Positions 9,083 through 18,601 are shown, counted from the stretch's first letter. The stretch is 64,000 bases of DNA from Streptomyces canus (GCF_001514145.1 NZ_KQ948668.1:186001-250000); one strand, 5' to 3'. Numbers and translations are program-made. The notes: a model not told the origin generated them from the letters alone.

Positions 9083-10320
9083 CGATCCGAACCGTCACCG
9101 TGAGCACGGCGGCCCTGGTCGCCTCCCTGGTCGCGATTCCGGCCGAAGCCACCGAGGCCCCGCCCCGCACCGGCTTCGAACAGTCGAACGGCGCCCGCTG
9201 GACGAGCGAGTCCGAGGAGCAGGACTTCCTCACCGAGGTCGACCGGGCGAGCAGCCGGGTCACCCTCAGCCGCATCGGTACGACGAAACAGGGCCGCCCC
9301 CTCCACCTCGTCCAGGTCGGCGCACGTCACGCCACCGACAAGGTCCTCCTCGTGTGCAGTCAGCACGGCGACGAGCCCTCCGGGCGCGAGAGCTGTCTCA
9401 CCCAGGTCCGCGACCTGGCGTACGCGAAGGACGCCGGCACCCGGCGCTTCCTCGACCGCACCACCGTGCTGGTCGTGCCCACCGCCAACCCGGACGGCCG
9501 GGCCGCCGACACCCGTGGCAACAGTGACGGCGTCGACATCAACCGCGACCACCTCGCCCTCGCCACCGCCGAGGCCCGCGCCATGGCGAAGGTCGTCCGC
9601 GACCGGCAACCGGACGTGATCTACGACCTGCACGAGTACTCCGCCACACCGCGGTACTACGACAAGGACCTCTTCGACCTCTGGCCCCGCAACCTCAACA
9701 CCGACCAGGCCGTCCACGACGAGGCCGAGACCCTGTCCCAGGCGTACGTACGCCCCGCCGCCCAGCGGGCCGGCTACACGACCGGCACGTACGGCATCTG
9801 GACCGACCCGGTCACCGGCGACCCGGTCAAGCAGGTCGCCGGTGACGGCCAGGAGCGCATTTTGCGCAACATGTCGGGTGTCAAGCACGCGATCGGCCTG
9901 CTGATCGAGAGCAGAGTCGAACCGCTGGGGGACAGCGACGAGGCGGGCAACAACCGACGCCGGGTGAACTCCCAACTGGCCGCTCTGAAGGGCCTGTTCC
10001 GTTTCGCCGACGACCGTCGCCGCCAGATCGAGAAGGCCACCACCGAGGCCCGCCACAAGCCCTCCACCGGCCCCCTCTACCTCGGCGGCGCCGACAACGA
10101 CCCGCCCGAACCGGCCGAGGTGATCCAGGACCCGCCCTGCGGCTACCGGCTCACCGACGCCCAGTACCTGGAGTGGAAGGACGAACTCGCCCTGCACGGG
10201 GTGCGGACGAAGGGCAGCTACGTCCCGCTCCGCCAACCCCTGCGCGCCCTCGTCCCGCTGCTCCTCGACGAACGCGCGCCGTACCACCTCACGGTCGGGG
10301 AGCCCGACACCGGCTGCTGA
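9079..10320 (+). CDS. Secreted M14-family zinc carboxypeptidase
   Basis: A 413-residue exported metallocarboxypeptidase. A signal peptide is followed by the M14 fold. QHGDEPSGRE supplies His and Glu zinc ligands (HxxE), VVPTANPDGR and DINRDH form the substrate pocket, and DLHEYS gives the third ligand. The catalytic Glu lies further on, probably in LLIESR. It would trim C-terminal residues from peptides outside the cell. The start overlaps the stop of the dipeptidyl-peptidase gene (ATGA), implying translational coupling and joint peptide degradation. Confidence 0.85.
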   Translation: MTIRTVTVSTAALVASLVAIPAEATEAPPRTGFEQSNGARWTSESEEQDFLTEVDRASSRVTLSRIGTTKQGRPLHLVQVGARHATDKVLLVCSQHGDEPSGRESCLTQVRDLAYAKDAGTRRFLDRTTVLVVPTANPDGRAADTRGNSDGVDINRDHLALATAEARAMAKVVRDRQPDVIYDLHEYSATPRYYDKDLFDLWPRNLNTDQAVHDEAETLSQAYVRPAAQRAGYTTGTYGIWTDPVTGDPVKQVAGDGQERILRNMSGVKHAIGLLIESRVEPLGDSDEAGNNRRRVNSQLAALKGLFRFADDRRRQIEKATTEARHKPSTGPLYLGGADNDPPEPAEVIQDPPCGYRLTDAQYLEWKDELALHGVRTKGSYVPLRQPLRALVPLLLDERAPYHLTVGEPDTGC

Positions 10321-10408
10321 AGCGGTTCCCATCTGTGGCACCTGTGGTAGGTCCTGGGGAACTGTGTGAAAACAGGCGTATCCACCGCCCCAGGGGAAGG
10401 TGCCGCAG

Positions 10409-12109
10409 ATGACGGAAGACCTGAAGAAGAGAGGTGGCCGGGAAGACCCCGCGGGGACTCTCGGCCGCCAGACCGACCGGGTGGTGTTCGGAGTCACCGC
10501 CGCCATCACCCTGGCGTTCGTGATCTGGGGCTGGGCGGCGACGGACTCACTGGAGGACGTCTCCACCTCCATGCTCAACGGGCTGATCCACAACGGCGGC
10601 TGGGCCTTCATGCTGGCCGCCTCGTGTTTCGTGGTGTTCGCCCTGTGGCTCGCGATGAGCCGCTACGGCCGTATCCACCTGGGCGCCGAGGGCGAGGAAC
10701 CCGAGTTCAAGACCGTGTCCTGGGTCGCGATGATGTTCAGCGCCGGCATGGGCATCGGCCTGATGTTCTACGGAGTCAGCGAGCCGCTCTCGCACTACAC
10801 GACCCCGCCTCCGGGCACGAGTCCCGCCAACTCCGGCGAACGCATGGAGACGGCGATGGCCACCACCCTGTTCCACTGGACCCTGCACCCGTGGGCGATC
10901 TACGCGGTGGTCGGCCTGGGCATCGCCTACAGCACCTTCCGCAAGCGCAGGCGCCAGACGATCAGCGCCGTGTTCACCCCGCTCATCGGGGAAAGGCACG
11001 CGAACGGCGGCGTGGGCCGGGTGATCGACATCCTCGCGATCATCGCCACCGTCTTCGGCTCCGCGGCCTCTCTCGGTCTCGGTGCCCTCCAGATCGGCTC
11101 CGGCTTCCAGGAGCTGGACTGGATGGACGACGTCAGCACCGGTCTGCTCGTCGCGATCATCGCCGTGCTGACCCTGGCCTTCGTGCTCTCGGCCGTCTCC
11201 GGCATCGAGCGGGGCATCCAGTGGCTGTCCAACATCAACATGGTGCTCGCCCTGATCCTCGCGGTCTTCGTGTTCATCGCCGGACCCACCATCATCGTGC
11301 TCGACCTGCTGCCCACCTCGGTCTTCTCCTACCTCGGCGATCTGCCCCAGCTCGCCGGACGCACCGAGGCCAGCGGCGGCAAGGGCGTCGCTGACTGGCT
11401 CGGCAGCTGGACCGTCTTCTACTGGGCCTGGTGGATCTCCTGGACGCCCTTCGTCGGCATGTTCATCGCCCGCATCAGCCGCGGCCGCACCATCCGGCAG
11501 TTCGTCGGCGGTGTCATCCTCGTGCCCAGCACGGTCAGCCTGGTCTGGTTCGCGATCTTCGGCGGTACGGCCATGAAGCTGAAGGAGGGCGGCGCGCTCG
11601 GCGGCGAGTCGACTCCGGAGGGCCAACTCTTCGGCGTACTCCAGGAGTTCCCCATCGCCACCGCCACCAGCCTGCTGGTGATGATCCTGGTCGGCATCTT
11701 CTTCGTCTCGGGAGCCGACGCCGCGTCCATCGTGATGGGCACGCTCTCCCAGCGGGGAGCCCTCGAACCCGGGCGATTCGTCGTCGTGTTCTGGGGTGTG
11801 GTCACCGGAGCGGTCGCCGCCATCATGCTGCTCGTCGGCAGCGGCCAGGGCGACGCGCTCACCGGCCTGCAGAACCTCACGATCCTGGCCGCCGCTCCCT
11901 TCGTGCTGGTGATGATCGGCATGTGCGTCGCCCTCATGCGCGACCTGCGCCGGGATCCGTTGATCGTGCGCGGCGAGATGGGCTCCGAGGCCGTCGAACT
12001 CGCCGTGATCGAGGGCCACAGGAAGTACGACGGCGACTTCGGGATCCAGATCGGCCCGGGCCCCGGCACCGAGACGGAGGGCGACCCGCTGGGCCACGAC
12101 CACAGCTGA
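10409..12109 (+). CDS. BCCT-family betaine/choline/carnitine transporter
   Basis: A 566-residue membrane protein with about 12 TM helices. It has the BCCT signature FSAGMGIGLMFYGVSEP in the TM3 region and the conserved WWISWTPFVGMFIARISRGR segment around residue 350. Members import compatible solutes such as glycine betaine or choline by Na+ or H+ symport. ATG at 10409 is preferred over the GTG at 10400, because AGGGGAAGG (10392-10400) is ideally spaced for the ATG and overlaps the GTG. The C-terminal tail (about 70 residues) is hydrophilic and acidic, a region used for osmosensing in some BCCT proteins. Two hairpins follow. Confidence 0.9.
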   Translation: MTEDLKKRGGREDPAGTLGRQTDRVVFGVTAAITLAFVIWGWAATDSLEDVSTSMLNGLIHNGGWAFMLAASCFVVFALWLAMSRYGRIHLGAEGEEPEFKTVSWVAMMFSAGMGIGLMFYGVSEPLSHYTTPPPGTSPANSGERMETAMATTLFHWTLHPWAIYAVVGLGIAYSTFRKRRRQTISAVFTPLIGERHANGGVGRVIDILAIIATVFGSAASLGLGALQIGSGFQELDWMDDVSTGLLVAIIAVLTLAFVLSAVSGIERGIQWLSNINMVLALILAVFVFIAGPTIIVLDLLPTSVFSYLGDLPQLAGRTEASGGKGVADWLGSWTVFYWAWWISWTPFVGMFIARISRGRTIRQFVGGVILVPSTVSLVWFAIFGGTAMKLKEGGALGGESTPEGQLFGVLQEFPIATATSLLVMILVGIFFVSGADAASIVMGTLSQRGALEPGRFVVVFWGVVTGAVAAIMLLVGSGQGDALTGLQNLTILAAAPFVLVMIGMCVALMRDLRRDPLIVRGEMGSEAVELAVIEGHRKYDGDFGIQIGPGPGTETEGDPLGHDHS

Positions 12110-12120
12110 GTACGGCACCT

Positions 12121-12163
12121 GTCGGGAGGAGGACACACCCTCTCCGACCGGTCCTCCTCCGAC
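12121..12163 (+). terminator. First of two tandem hairpins after the BCCT gene
   Basis: GTCGGGAGGAGGAC (12121-12134) pairs with GTCCTCCTCCGAC (12151-12163) with one bulged base. It starts 11 nt after the stop codon. Confidence 0.5.
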
Positions 12164-12172
12164 CTGCGCACG

Positions 12173-12208
12173 CCGCTCACGCCGGGCCGCGCCTCCCGGC
12201 GTGAGCGG
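12173..12208 (+). terminator. Second tandem hairpin after the BCCT gene
   Basis: A perfect 14-bp inverted repeat, CCGCTCACGCCGGG at 12173-12186 and CCCGGCGTGAGCGG at 12195-12208, with an 8-nt loop. It is a strong terminator candidate between the transporter and the unknown gene at 12259. Confidence 0.75.
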
Positions 12209-12258
12209 AATGACACATGCCGTGCTCAGACCGGCCCAAAGCCGGGAATACTCTCACC

Positions 12259-13287
12259 ATGTCTGCCGCATACGCGACCTTCGGCCTGGCACCGGCGATG
12301 CGTGCCGGTGGAGTCCTCGCCAACGGTGACTTTCAGATACACCGGGACTTCGTGGACTTCCTCGTCGACGGCCGCCCGCTCCTCTTCCAGCTCTCCGACC
12401 TCGACGCCGTCTCCCCGCTCGCCTCCGACGTCCCACCCGCGATCTTCACCGCCCAGGTCCGCAGCTTCCTGGGCGAGACGGACGCCCCGCTTCCGAGCGG
12501 TCGTCACGTCATCTACGGCTGCCCCGAGTGCGAGGACCTCGCCTGTGGAGCCGTCACCGCGGTCATCGAGCGGGACGGCGACGACTTCATCTGGCGGGAC
12601 TTCGCCTGGCAGACCGAGGAGGCCGTGGACCTCCAGCTCAACGGCTACCACGGCATCGGGCCGTTCCGCTTCCAGGGCGCCGAGTACCGTGCGGCGCTCG
12701 ACTCCCTGCTCCGAGGCGGCGCCGAACCGGAGGGCGCCCGCCGCCGCGTCCTGCTCATCGGCGCCCGCGTCGCCGTCCTCGCCAAGCTGGCCGCCGCCCT
12801 GCGCACCATCGGCATCGGCGCCGACATCACCCGTGAGGTGGGCGCCGTCCACGCCGACGAACTGCGCGGTTACGGCGCGGTCGCCTTCGGCCGCGCGGTC
12901 ACCGAGGAGGAACGTACCGCCGTACGCCACTCCTTCGAACGTGCGGGCGTCGACGTGACCTACGTCGACGGCCTCGCCCCGATCGTCCCGCTGCTCGTGG
13001 CCCAGATCGAGCACGCCCTGGACCGCAGCCCCGTCGAACGGCGCCGGCTGACCCGGCTGGTCGCCGCCGACGGCGAGGCGGCCGTCGAGGTCACCTCACC
13101 GTGCCGGGTGCGCCTGACGGCGTACCGCCTCGACCGGCTGTACCGCGCCCACGCCCACGAGGTCTTCGACGGCGTCCTGGAAGCGGGCCGGCACCGAATC
13201 GCCCTGGACGCCAAGGCGGTGAAGGGAGAATCGTTCGTGGTGGCGCGGACCTCGGGAAGTGTCCTGGTGGAGGCGATGGCCCGCTGA
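12259..13287 (+). CDS. Conserved protein of unknown function
   Basis: A 342-residue soluble protein that I cannot assign. Visible traits are a CPECEDLACGAVT segment (about residue 90-105) with three clustered Cys that could bind metal, and a Rossmann-like hydrophobic stretch VLLIGARVAVLAKLAAALRT around residue 170. A C-terminal beta-rich part has LYRAHAHEVFDG. No signal peptide or TM segment is evident. ATG at 12259 is chosen because the in-frame ATG at 12217 would cover the preceding promoter-like gap. It is followed after 48 nt by the ABC-F gene and may be co-transcribed. Codon use is typical of the neighbourhood. Confidence 0.7.
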   Translation: MSAAYATFGLAPAMRAGGVLANGDFQIHRDFVDFLVDGRPLLFQLSDLDAVSPLASDVPPAIFTAQVRSFLGETDAPLPSGRHVIYGCPECEDLACGAVTAVIERDGDDFIWRDFAWQTEEAVDLQLNGYHGIGPFRFQGAEYRAALDSLLRGGAEPEGARRRVLLIGARVAVLAKLAAALRTIGIGADITREVGAVHADELRGYGAVAFGRAVTEEERTAVRHSFERAGVDVTYVDGLAPIVPLLVAQIEHALDRSPVERRRLTRLVAADGEAAVEVTSPCRVRLTAYRLDRLYRAHAHEVFDGVLEAGRHRIALDAKAVKGESFVVARTSGSVLVEAMAR

Positions 13288-13335
13288 GAATCGAAGCGCC
13301 GGGCATCCGCCGCGGCCGTTAGGATCGACGGTCTG

Positions 13336-14979
13336 ATGACTGCCACCCTCGTCGCCAAGAACCTCGCCGCCGGCCACGGCGACCGCTCCCTGTTCAGCGG
13401 GCTCGACCTCGTCGTCGCGCCCGGAGATGTGATCGGCCTGGTCGGGGCCAACGGCGCGGGCAAGTCCACGCTGCTCAGGATGCTCGCGGGCCTGGTCACG
13501 CCGGAGGAGGGGGAGCTCAGGCTCTCCCCGCCGACGGCGTCCGTGGGGCACCTCCCGCAGGAACCCGAGCGGCGCCCGGGCGAGACCGTACGGGAGTTCC
13601 TCGCCCGCCGTACCGGAGTGGCCGAGGCCCAGCGGGTGATGGACGAGGCGACCCAGGCCCTGGTCGACGGGGCACCGGGAGCGGACGACGCGTACGCCAC
13701 CAGCCTGGAGCGCTGGCTGGACCTCGGCGGCGCCGACCTCGACGAACGCGCCGAGGAGGTCGCCGACTCCCTGGGCCTCGCGGTCGACCTGGACCTGCCG
13801 ATGACGTCCCTGTCGGGCGGCCAGGCGGCACGAGCGGGCCTCGCCTCCCTCCTGCTCTCCCGCTACGACGTCTTCCTCCTCGACGAGCCGACCAACGACC
13901 TCGACCTGGACGGCCTGGAGCGCCTCGAGCGGTTCGTGAAGGGCCTGCGCGCCGGCACCGTGGTCGTCAGCCACGACCGCGAGTTCCTCACCCGCACCGT
14001 CACCAAGGTCCTCGAACTCGACCTGGCCCAGCAGCAGATCACCCTCTACGGCGGCGGTTACGAGGCCTACCTGGAGGAACGGGAGGTGGCCCGGCGGCAC
14101 GCCCGGGACGACTACGAGGAGTACGCCGACAAGCGGGCCGCCCTCCAGGACCGGGCGCAGATGCAGCGCTCGTGGATGGACAAGGGCGTGAAGAACGCGC
14201 GCCGCAAGGCGAACAACGACAACGACAAGATCGGCCGTAAGTTCCGCAGCGAGGCCAGCGAGAAGCAGGCCGCGAAGGCCCGCCAGACCCAGCGGATGAT
14301 CGAGCGCCTCGACGCCGTCGACGAGCCGCGCAAGGAGTGGGACCTGCGGATGGAGATCGCGTCGGCCCCGCGCTCGGGCGCGGTCGTCGCGACGCTGCGG
14401 GACGCCGAGGTCCGCCACGGCGACTTCGTCCTCGGCCCGGTGTCCCTCCAGATCGACTGGGCGGACCGGGTGGCGGTCACCGGCGCGAACGGCGCCGGCA
14501 AGTCCACGTTGCTCGGCGCCCTGCTGGGCCGGGTGCCGCTGACCTCCGGCCAGTCCTCCCTGGGCTCCGGCGTCCTGATCGGCGAGGTCGACCAGGCCCG
14601 CGAGCTCTTCCACGGCGAGGAGTCCCTGCTGGACGCCTTCTGCGCGGCGGTCCCCGACACGGAACCGGCGGAGGTGCGCACCCTCCTGGCCAAGTTCGGC
14701 CTGAAGTCCGACCACGTCCTGCGCTCGGCGGCGACGCTGTCCCCCGGCGAACGTACGAGGGCGGCCCTGGCGTTGCTCCAGGGCCGGGGCGTCAACCTCC
14801 TGGTCCTGGACGAGCCGACGAACCACCTGGACCTGCCGGCCATCGAACAGCTGGAGTCGGCACTGGACGCCTACGAGGGCACCCTGCTGCTGGTCACCCA
14901 CGACCGCAGAATGCTGGACGCGGTGAGGGTGAACCGCCGACTGGAGCTCTCATCGGGCAAGGTGACTGAAGCGCCCTGA
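13336..14979 (+). CDS. ABC-F family ATPase
   Basis: A 547-residue soluble protein with two ABC domains and no TM segments. Domain 1 has GANGAGKST, LSGGQ and LLDEPTNDLD; domain 2 has GANGAGKST, LSPGE and LDEPTNHLD. A charged linker between them (about residues 240-330, rich in Lys/Arg) is the P-site tRNA-interaction motif region. ABC-F proteins bind the ribosomal E site; they act as translation factors or protect ribosomes from antibiotics. Sequence alone does not say whether this one confers resistance. It is convergent with tex, and a shared hairpin region lies between them. Confidence 0.88.
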   Translation: MTATLVAKNLAAGHGDRSLFSGLDLVVAPGDVIGLVGANGAGKSTLLRMLAGLVTPEEGELRLSPPTASVGHLPQEPERRPGETVREFLARRTGVAEAQRVMDEATQALVDGAPGADDAYATSLERWLDLGGADLDERAEEVADSLGLAVDLDLPMTSLSGGQAARAGLASLLLSRYDVFLLDEPTNDLDLDGLERLERFVKGLRAGTVVVSHDREFLTRTVTKVLELDLAQQQITLYGGGYEAYLEEREVARRHARDDYEEYADKRAALQDRAQMQRSWMDKGVKNARRKANNDNDKIGRKFRSEASEKQAAKARQTQRMIERLDAVDEPRKEWDLRMEIASAPRSGAVVATLRDAEVRHGDFVLGPVSLQIDWADRVAVTGANGAGKSTLLGALLGRVPLTSGQSSLGSGVLIGEVDQARELFHGEESLLDAFCAAVPDTEPAEVRTLLAKFGLKSDHVLRSAATLSPGERTRAALALLQGRGVNLLVLDEPTNHLDLPAIEQLESALDAYEGTLLLVTHDRRMLDAVRVNRRLELSSGKVTEAP

Positions 14980-15028
14980 AGGGGCGCGGGGAACTGCGCG
15001 CCCAGCCACAGCCGGCCCGCAGTTCCCC
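14971..15028. terminator. Bidirectional hairpins between ABC-F and tex, within a dispersed Streptomyces repeat
   Basis: GCGCCC/GGGCGC (14971-14976, 14982-14987) overlaps the ABC-F stop codon. GGGGAACTGCG at 14988-14998 pairs perfectly with CGCAGTTCCCC at 15018-15028. The core GGGGCGCGGGGAACTGCGCG (from 14981) is a sequence I recall as common between Streptomyces genes. It lies where two convergent transcripts meet. Confidence 0.65.
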
Positions 15029-15038
15029 CCCACGACCG

Positions 15039-17405
15039 TTACCGCCCCTTCTTCTTGGAATCCAGCAGCCCGGCCTTCCGCAGAGCATCGGCCATCGCAC
15101 TGTTGCCCGGAGCAGGCGCCTGCTGCTGACGCGGTTGCTGCCGCTGCCGCTGCTGAGGAGGCCGCCCACCCCGCTGCTGCTGTCGCCGCTCCCCGCCGGA
15201 GGCCGCCGCCTCGTCGTCCAGCCGCAGCGTCAAGGAGATCCGCTTCCGCGGAATATCGACCTCCAGCACCTTCACCTTGACGATGTCACCGGGCTTCACG
15301 ACATCCCGGGGATCCTTGACGAACGTCTTCGACAGCGCGGAGACATGCGCCAGACCGTCCTGGTGGACACCGACGTCGATGAACGCCCCGAACGCCGCCA
15401 CATTCGTCACGACCCCCTCCAGCACCATCCCGGAGACAAGGTCGGAGATCTTCTCGACGCCGTCCTTGAAGGTCGCCGTCTTGAAGGCGGGCCGAGGGTC
15501 GCGCCCCGGCTTCTCCAGCTCCTTGAGGATGTCGGTCACGGTGGGCAGACCGAACGTCTCGTCCACGTAGTCCTGCGGCCGGAGCGAGCGCAAGACGCCC
15601 GTGTTGCCGATGAGGGAGGCGACCTCCTGTCCGGCGGTCTTCACCATGCGCCGCACCACCGGGTACGCCTCGGGGTGCACGCTGGAGGAGTCCAGCGGGT
15701 CGTCGCCGCCGCGGATCCGCAGGAAGCCCGCGCACTGCTCGTACGCCTTGGGGCCCAGCCGGGCCACCTTCTTCAGCTCGGTGCGCGCCTTGAAAGGACC
15801 GTTGGCGTCCCGGTGCGACACGATGTTCTCGGCGAGCCCGGAGGTGATCCCGGAGACCCGGGCGAGCAGCGGGGCGGACGCGGTGTTCACATCGACCCCC
15901 ACGCCGTTCACACAGTCCTCCACCACCGCGTCCAGCGAACGGGACAGCTTCACCTCGGACAGGTCGTGCTGGTACTGGCCGACGCCGATCGACTTCGGGT
16001 CGATCTTCACCAGCTCGGCCAGCGGGTCCTGGAGCCGGCGCGCGATGGAGACCGCGCCGCGCAGCGACACGTCCATGTCCGGCAGCTCCTGCGAGGCGAA
16101 CGCCGAGGCCGAGTACACGGAGGCGCCCGCCTCGGACACCATCACCTTGGTGAGCTTCAGCTCAGGGTGCTTGGTGATGAGTTCACCGGCGAGCTTGTCG
16201 GTCTCGCGGGACGCCGTGCCGTTGCCGATCGCGATCAGGTCGACCGCGTGCTCCTTGGCGAGGCGGGCCAGCTTGGCGATCGCCTCGTCCCACTTGTTGG
16301 CCGGGACGTGCGGGTAGATGACGTCGGTGGCGACGACCTTGCCGGTCGCGTCGACCACGGCGACCTTCACACCCGTACGGAATCCGGGGTCCAGGCCCAG
16401 CGTCGCGCGCGTGCCGGCCGGGGCGGCGAGCAGCAGGTCGCGGAGGTTGGCCGCGAACACGTTGACCGCCTCGTCCTCGGCGGCCGTGCGCAACCGCAGC
16501 CTGAGGTCGATGCCGAGGTGTACGAGGATGCGGGTCCGCCATGCCCAGCGGACCGTGTCCGTCAGCCACTTGTCGCCGGGACGGCCGCGGTCGGCGATCC
16601 CGAACCTGTGGGCCACCATGCCCTCGTAGGACGAAGGCCCCTCCGTGGCCTCCTCCGGCTCCAGGACGAGGTCGAGGACCTCCTCCTTCTCACCGCGCAG
16701 CATCGCCAGGATCCGGTGCGAGGGCAGGTTCGTGAAGGGTTCGGCGAAGTCGAAGTAGTCGGCGAACTTGGCGCCCGCCTCCTCCTTGCCGTCCCGCACC
16801 TTGGCGGCCAGACGGCCGCGCACCCACATGCGCTCGCGGAGCTCGCCGATCAGGTCGGCGTCCTCCGAGAAGCGCTCGGTCAGGATCGCCCTGGCGCCGT
16901 CGAGCGCGGCCTGCGCGTCGGGCACGCCCTTGTCGGCGTCCACGAACGCGGCGGCCGCGGCGAGCGGAGCGACACCCGGGTCCCCGAGCAGGCCCTCGGC
17001 GAGCGGCTCGAGGCCGGCCTCGCGGGCGATCTGCGCCTTGGTGCGGCGCTTCGGTTTGAACGGCAGGTAGATGTCCTCCAGGCGCGCCTTGGTCTCCGCG
17101 CCCCGGATCCGCGCCTGAAGCTCCTCGGTGAGCTTGCCCTGCTCGCGCACCGAGTCGAGGATCGCCGTCCGCCGCTCCTCCAGCTCCCGCAGATACCGCA
17201 ACCGCTCCTCGAGCGTGCGCAGCTGCGCGTCGTCGAGCATCTCGGTCGCTTCCTTGCGGTAGCGGGCGATGAAGGGAACCGTGGAACCGCCGTCGAGCAG
17301 TTCCACGGCAGCCTTGACCTGCCGCTCCCGTACGCCGAGTTCCTCGGCGATCCTGCTTTCGATCGACCCTGCGTTGGTGGACCCGCTGGACCCGGGTGTC
17401 GTCAC
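15039..17405 (-). CDS. tex: Tex-family RNA-binding transcription accessory protein
   Basis: A 788-residue protein with the Tex architecture. The N-terminal Tex helical domain has IARYRKEATEMLDDAQLR. A YqgF/RuvC-like domain (LGLDPGFRTGVKVAVVD) and helix-hairpin-helix segments (VGVDVNTASAPLLARVSGI) follow. The C-terminal S1 RNA-binding domain is at about residues 640-710 (GMVLEGVVTNVAAFGAFID), and a Gln/Arg/Pro-rich disordered tail ends the protein. Tex proteins act in transcription and RNA metabolism in the cytoplasm. GTG at 17405 gives the family-like start TTPGSSGS; an upstream GTG at 17426 is in frame but has no ribosome site. Confidence 0.92.
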   Translation of the reverse strand: MTTPGSSGSTNAGSIESRIAEELGVRERQVKAAVELLDGGSTVPFIARYRKEATEMLDDAQLRTLEERLRYLRELEERRTAILDSVREQGKLTEELQARIRGAETKARLEDIYLPFKPKRRTKAQIAREAGLEPLAEGLLGDPGVAPLAAAAAFVDADKGVPDAQAALDGARAILTERFSEDADLIGELRERMWVRGRLAAKVRDGKEEAGAKFADYFDFAEPFTNLPSHRILAMLRGEKEEVLDLVLEPEEATEGPSSYEGMVAHRFGIADRGRPGDKWLTDTVRWAWRTRILVHLGIDLRLRLRTAAEDEAVNVFAANLRDLLLAAPAGTRATLGLDPGFRTGVKVAVVDATGKVVATDVIYPHVPANKWDEAIAKLARLAKEHAVDLIAIGNGTASRETDKLAGELITKHPELKLTKVMVSEAGASVYSASAFASQELPDMDVSLRGAVSIARRLQDPLAELVKIDPKSIGVGQYQHDLSEVKLSRSLDAVVEDCVNGVGVDVNTASAPLLARVSGITSGLAENIVSHRDANGPFKARTELKKVARLGPKAYEQCAGFLRIRGGDDPLDSSSVHPEAYPVVRRMVKTAGQEVASLIGNTGVLRSLRPQDYVDETFGLPTVTDILKELEKPGRDPRPAFKTATFKDGVEKISDLVSGMVLEGVVTNVAAFGAFIDVGVHQDGLAHVSALSKTFVKDPRDVVKPGDIVKVKVLEVDIPRKRISLTLRLDDEAAASGGERRQQQRGGRPPQQRQRQQPRQQQAPAPGNSAMADALRKAGLLDSKKKGR

Positions 17406-17498
17406 GATCCCGTACCGCCTTCTCACTGAGGTTGCGCGGCAATTGTGGCAGGCGGCACCGACAGTCGGGGATCAGGCGCGGTCATCCGGCCGTCGTCA

Positions 17499-17630
17499 TC
17501 AGGCCCTGCGGCTCCTCGTGGAGCTGGACGCACCGCCGAAGAGCCGGGCCAGCGCCCGGAACGGCAGCGTCACCACGGTGGCGATGGCGCCACCGATCTG
17601 GCGCAGTACGTCTGCGATCGCGCGGAACAT
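17499..17630 (-). CDS. LPFR-motif small protein
   Basis: A 43-residue ORF with one hydrophobic, amphipathic segment and the tetrapeptide LPFR (TLPFRALARLFGG), ending in a Ser/Arg tail. I recall an actinobacterial family of this size named for the LPFR motif; its function is unknown to me. ATG at 17630 has AAAGGGG 6 nt upstream; a second ATG six bases upstream (17636) overlaps that ribosome site. It sits between tex and the SCO6745-type gene, all on the reverse strand. It is probably membrane-associated. Confidence 0.65.
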   Translation of the reverse strand: MFRAIADVLRQIGGAIATVVTLPFRALARLFGGASSSTRSRRA

Positions 17631-17731
17631 GTGCATCCCCTTTCCTCTCCCGGCCACCACGACCAGGAGATGAACGGGTACCTCCGTGACGGCGCGGCAA
17701 TCTTCGCTGCGCGGACTTGATCCGTCATGGC

Positions 17732-18601
17732 TCAGCGCTTGCCGATCAGGTCCGCGGGATAGGCCCCCGCGGCCGTCGCGGTACGCGCGAACCCGATCGC
17801 GAGCTCCGTCAGCCGCCGTACGTCCTCGGCCCCGAGGTGCTCGTACGGGGCCCGGTCCAGCCGGTCGGTCTCCGCCTCGATCCCGTCCCGCAGGGCGGCA
17901 CCTCGCTCCGTCAGCTCGCCGTCGGCGTCCAGCAGCCCGCGCTCGCGGAGCCGTCCGACGGCCGCGTCCCACTCCTGTCGGGTCCATCCGCGCGTGGTGA
18001 ACACCCAGGGCGGCGTCATGCCCCTGCCCGTGGCCGTGTGGGTCACCAGGGCCTCCAGGCCGTCGAGCCCCGCGGACATCAGGGCAGCGAGATGCCCGTC
18101 GCCCCGGTGTTCGCGCAGCAGTGTCGCGGCGTGCCAGAACGCCAGGTGGGGCTCCTGGGGCACCGGCAGATCGGCATGCGCGGAGTACAGCGGGCGCGCG
18201 GCGCGCGAGCAGGCCTCGGTGGCGCGGAGGGCGAGCCGCGCCGCCTCGGCCATCTCGTCGGATGCCACGGCCTGCTCACCCAGCAGGCGGCGCAGTGTCG
18301 AGTCGACGGCACGCGCGCGTGCCGCCAGAACCTGTTCGGGCGTGGCGGTCCGCCACACCGCGGGCACATGCTCGGCCACCAGCTCGTGCTTGTAGTTGTA
18401 GAACGCGGCCGTCACCGCCCCCGGGCCGACCGGCCCCAGCGCCGCGGCCCGCACCGCGAAGTTGACGGCCCTCGGGTGCGTGACGCCGATCGCGGCCAGC
18501 TCCCTGCCCAGGTCGGGAGAGAAGTAGTGCGCGGCGTGCAGGGAATTGAGCGGGTTGTGACATCGGCGGCCGGCGCGCGGTTCCAGGACGGCAGTAGTCA
18601 T
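17732..18601 (-). CDS. SCO6745-family conserved protein
   Basis: A 289-residue, mainly helical protein. It has an N-terminal HNPLNSLHAAHYFSP motif with conserved His residues and a winged-helix-like C-terminal part (TTRGWTRQEWDAAVGRLRERG then LLDADGELTERGAAL). I recognise it as the actinobacterial family typified by SCO6745. Function is unknown. The C-terminal part resembles MarR-like helix-turn-helix folds, so DNA or ligand binding is possible. It is divergent from the GlxA-type regulator gene 113 bp away. Confidence 0.75.
   Translation of the reverse strand: MTTAVLEPRAGRRCHNPLNSLHAAHYFSPDLGRELAAIGVTHPRAVNFAVRAAALGPVGPGAVTAAFYNYKHELVAEHVPAVWRTATPEQVLAARARAVDSTLRRLLGEQAVASDEMAEAARLALRATEACSRAARPLYSAHADLPVPQEPHLAFWHAATLLREHRGDGHLAALMSAGLDGLEALVTHTATGRGMTPPWVFTTRGWTRQEWDAAVGRLRERGLLDADGELTERGAALRDGIEAETDRLDRAPYEHLGAEDVRRLTELAIGFARTATAAGAYPADLIGKR

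Noticed and set aside
15135..17429. A 764-codon open frame antisense to tex
   Set aside because: It mirrors the tex codons, as expected from GC-rich third positions. Its translation is Arg/Gly/Val-rich with no domain, while tex is a clear family member.
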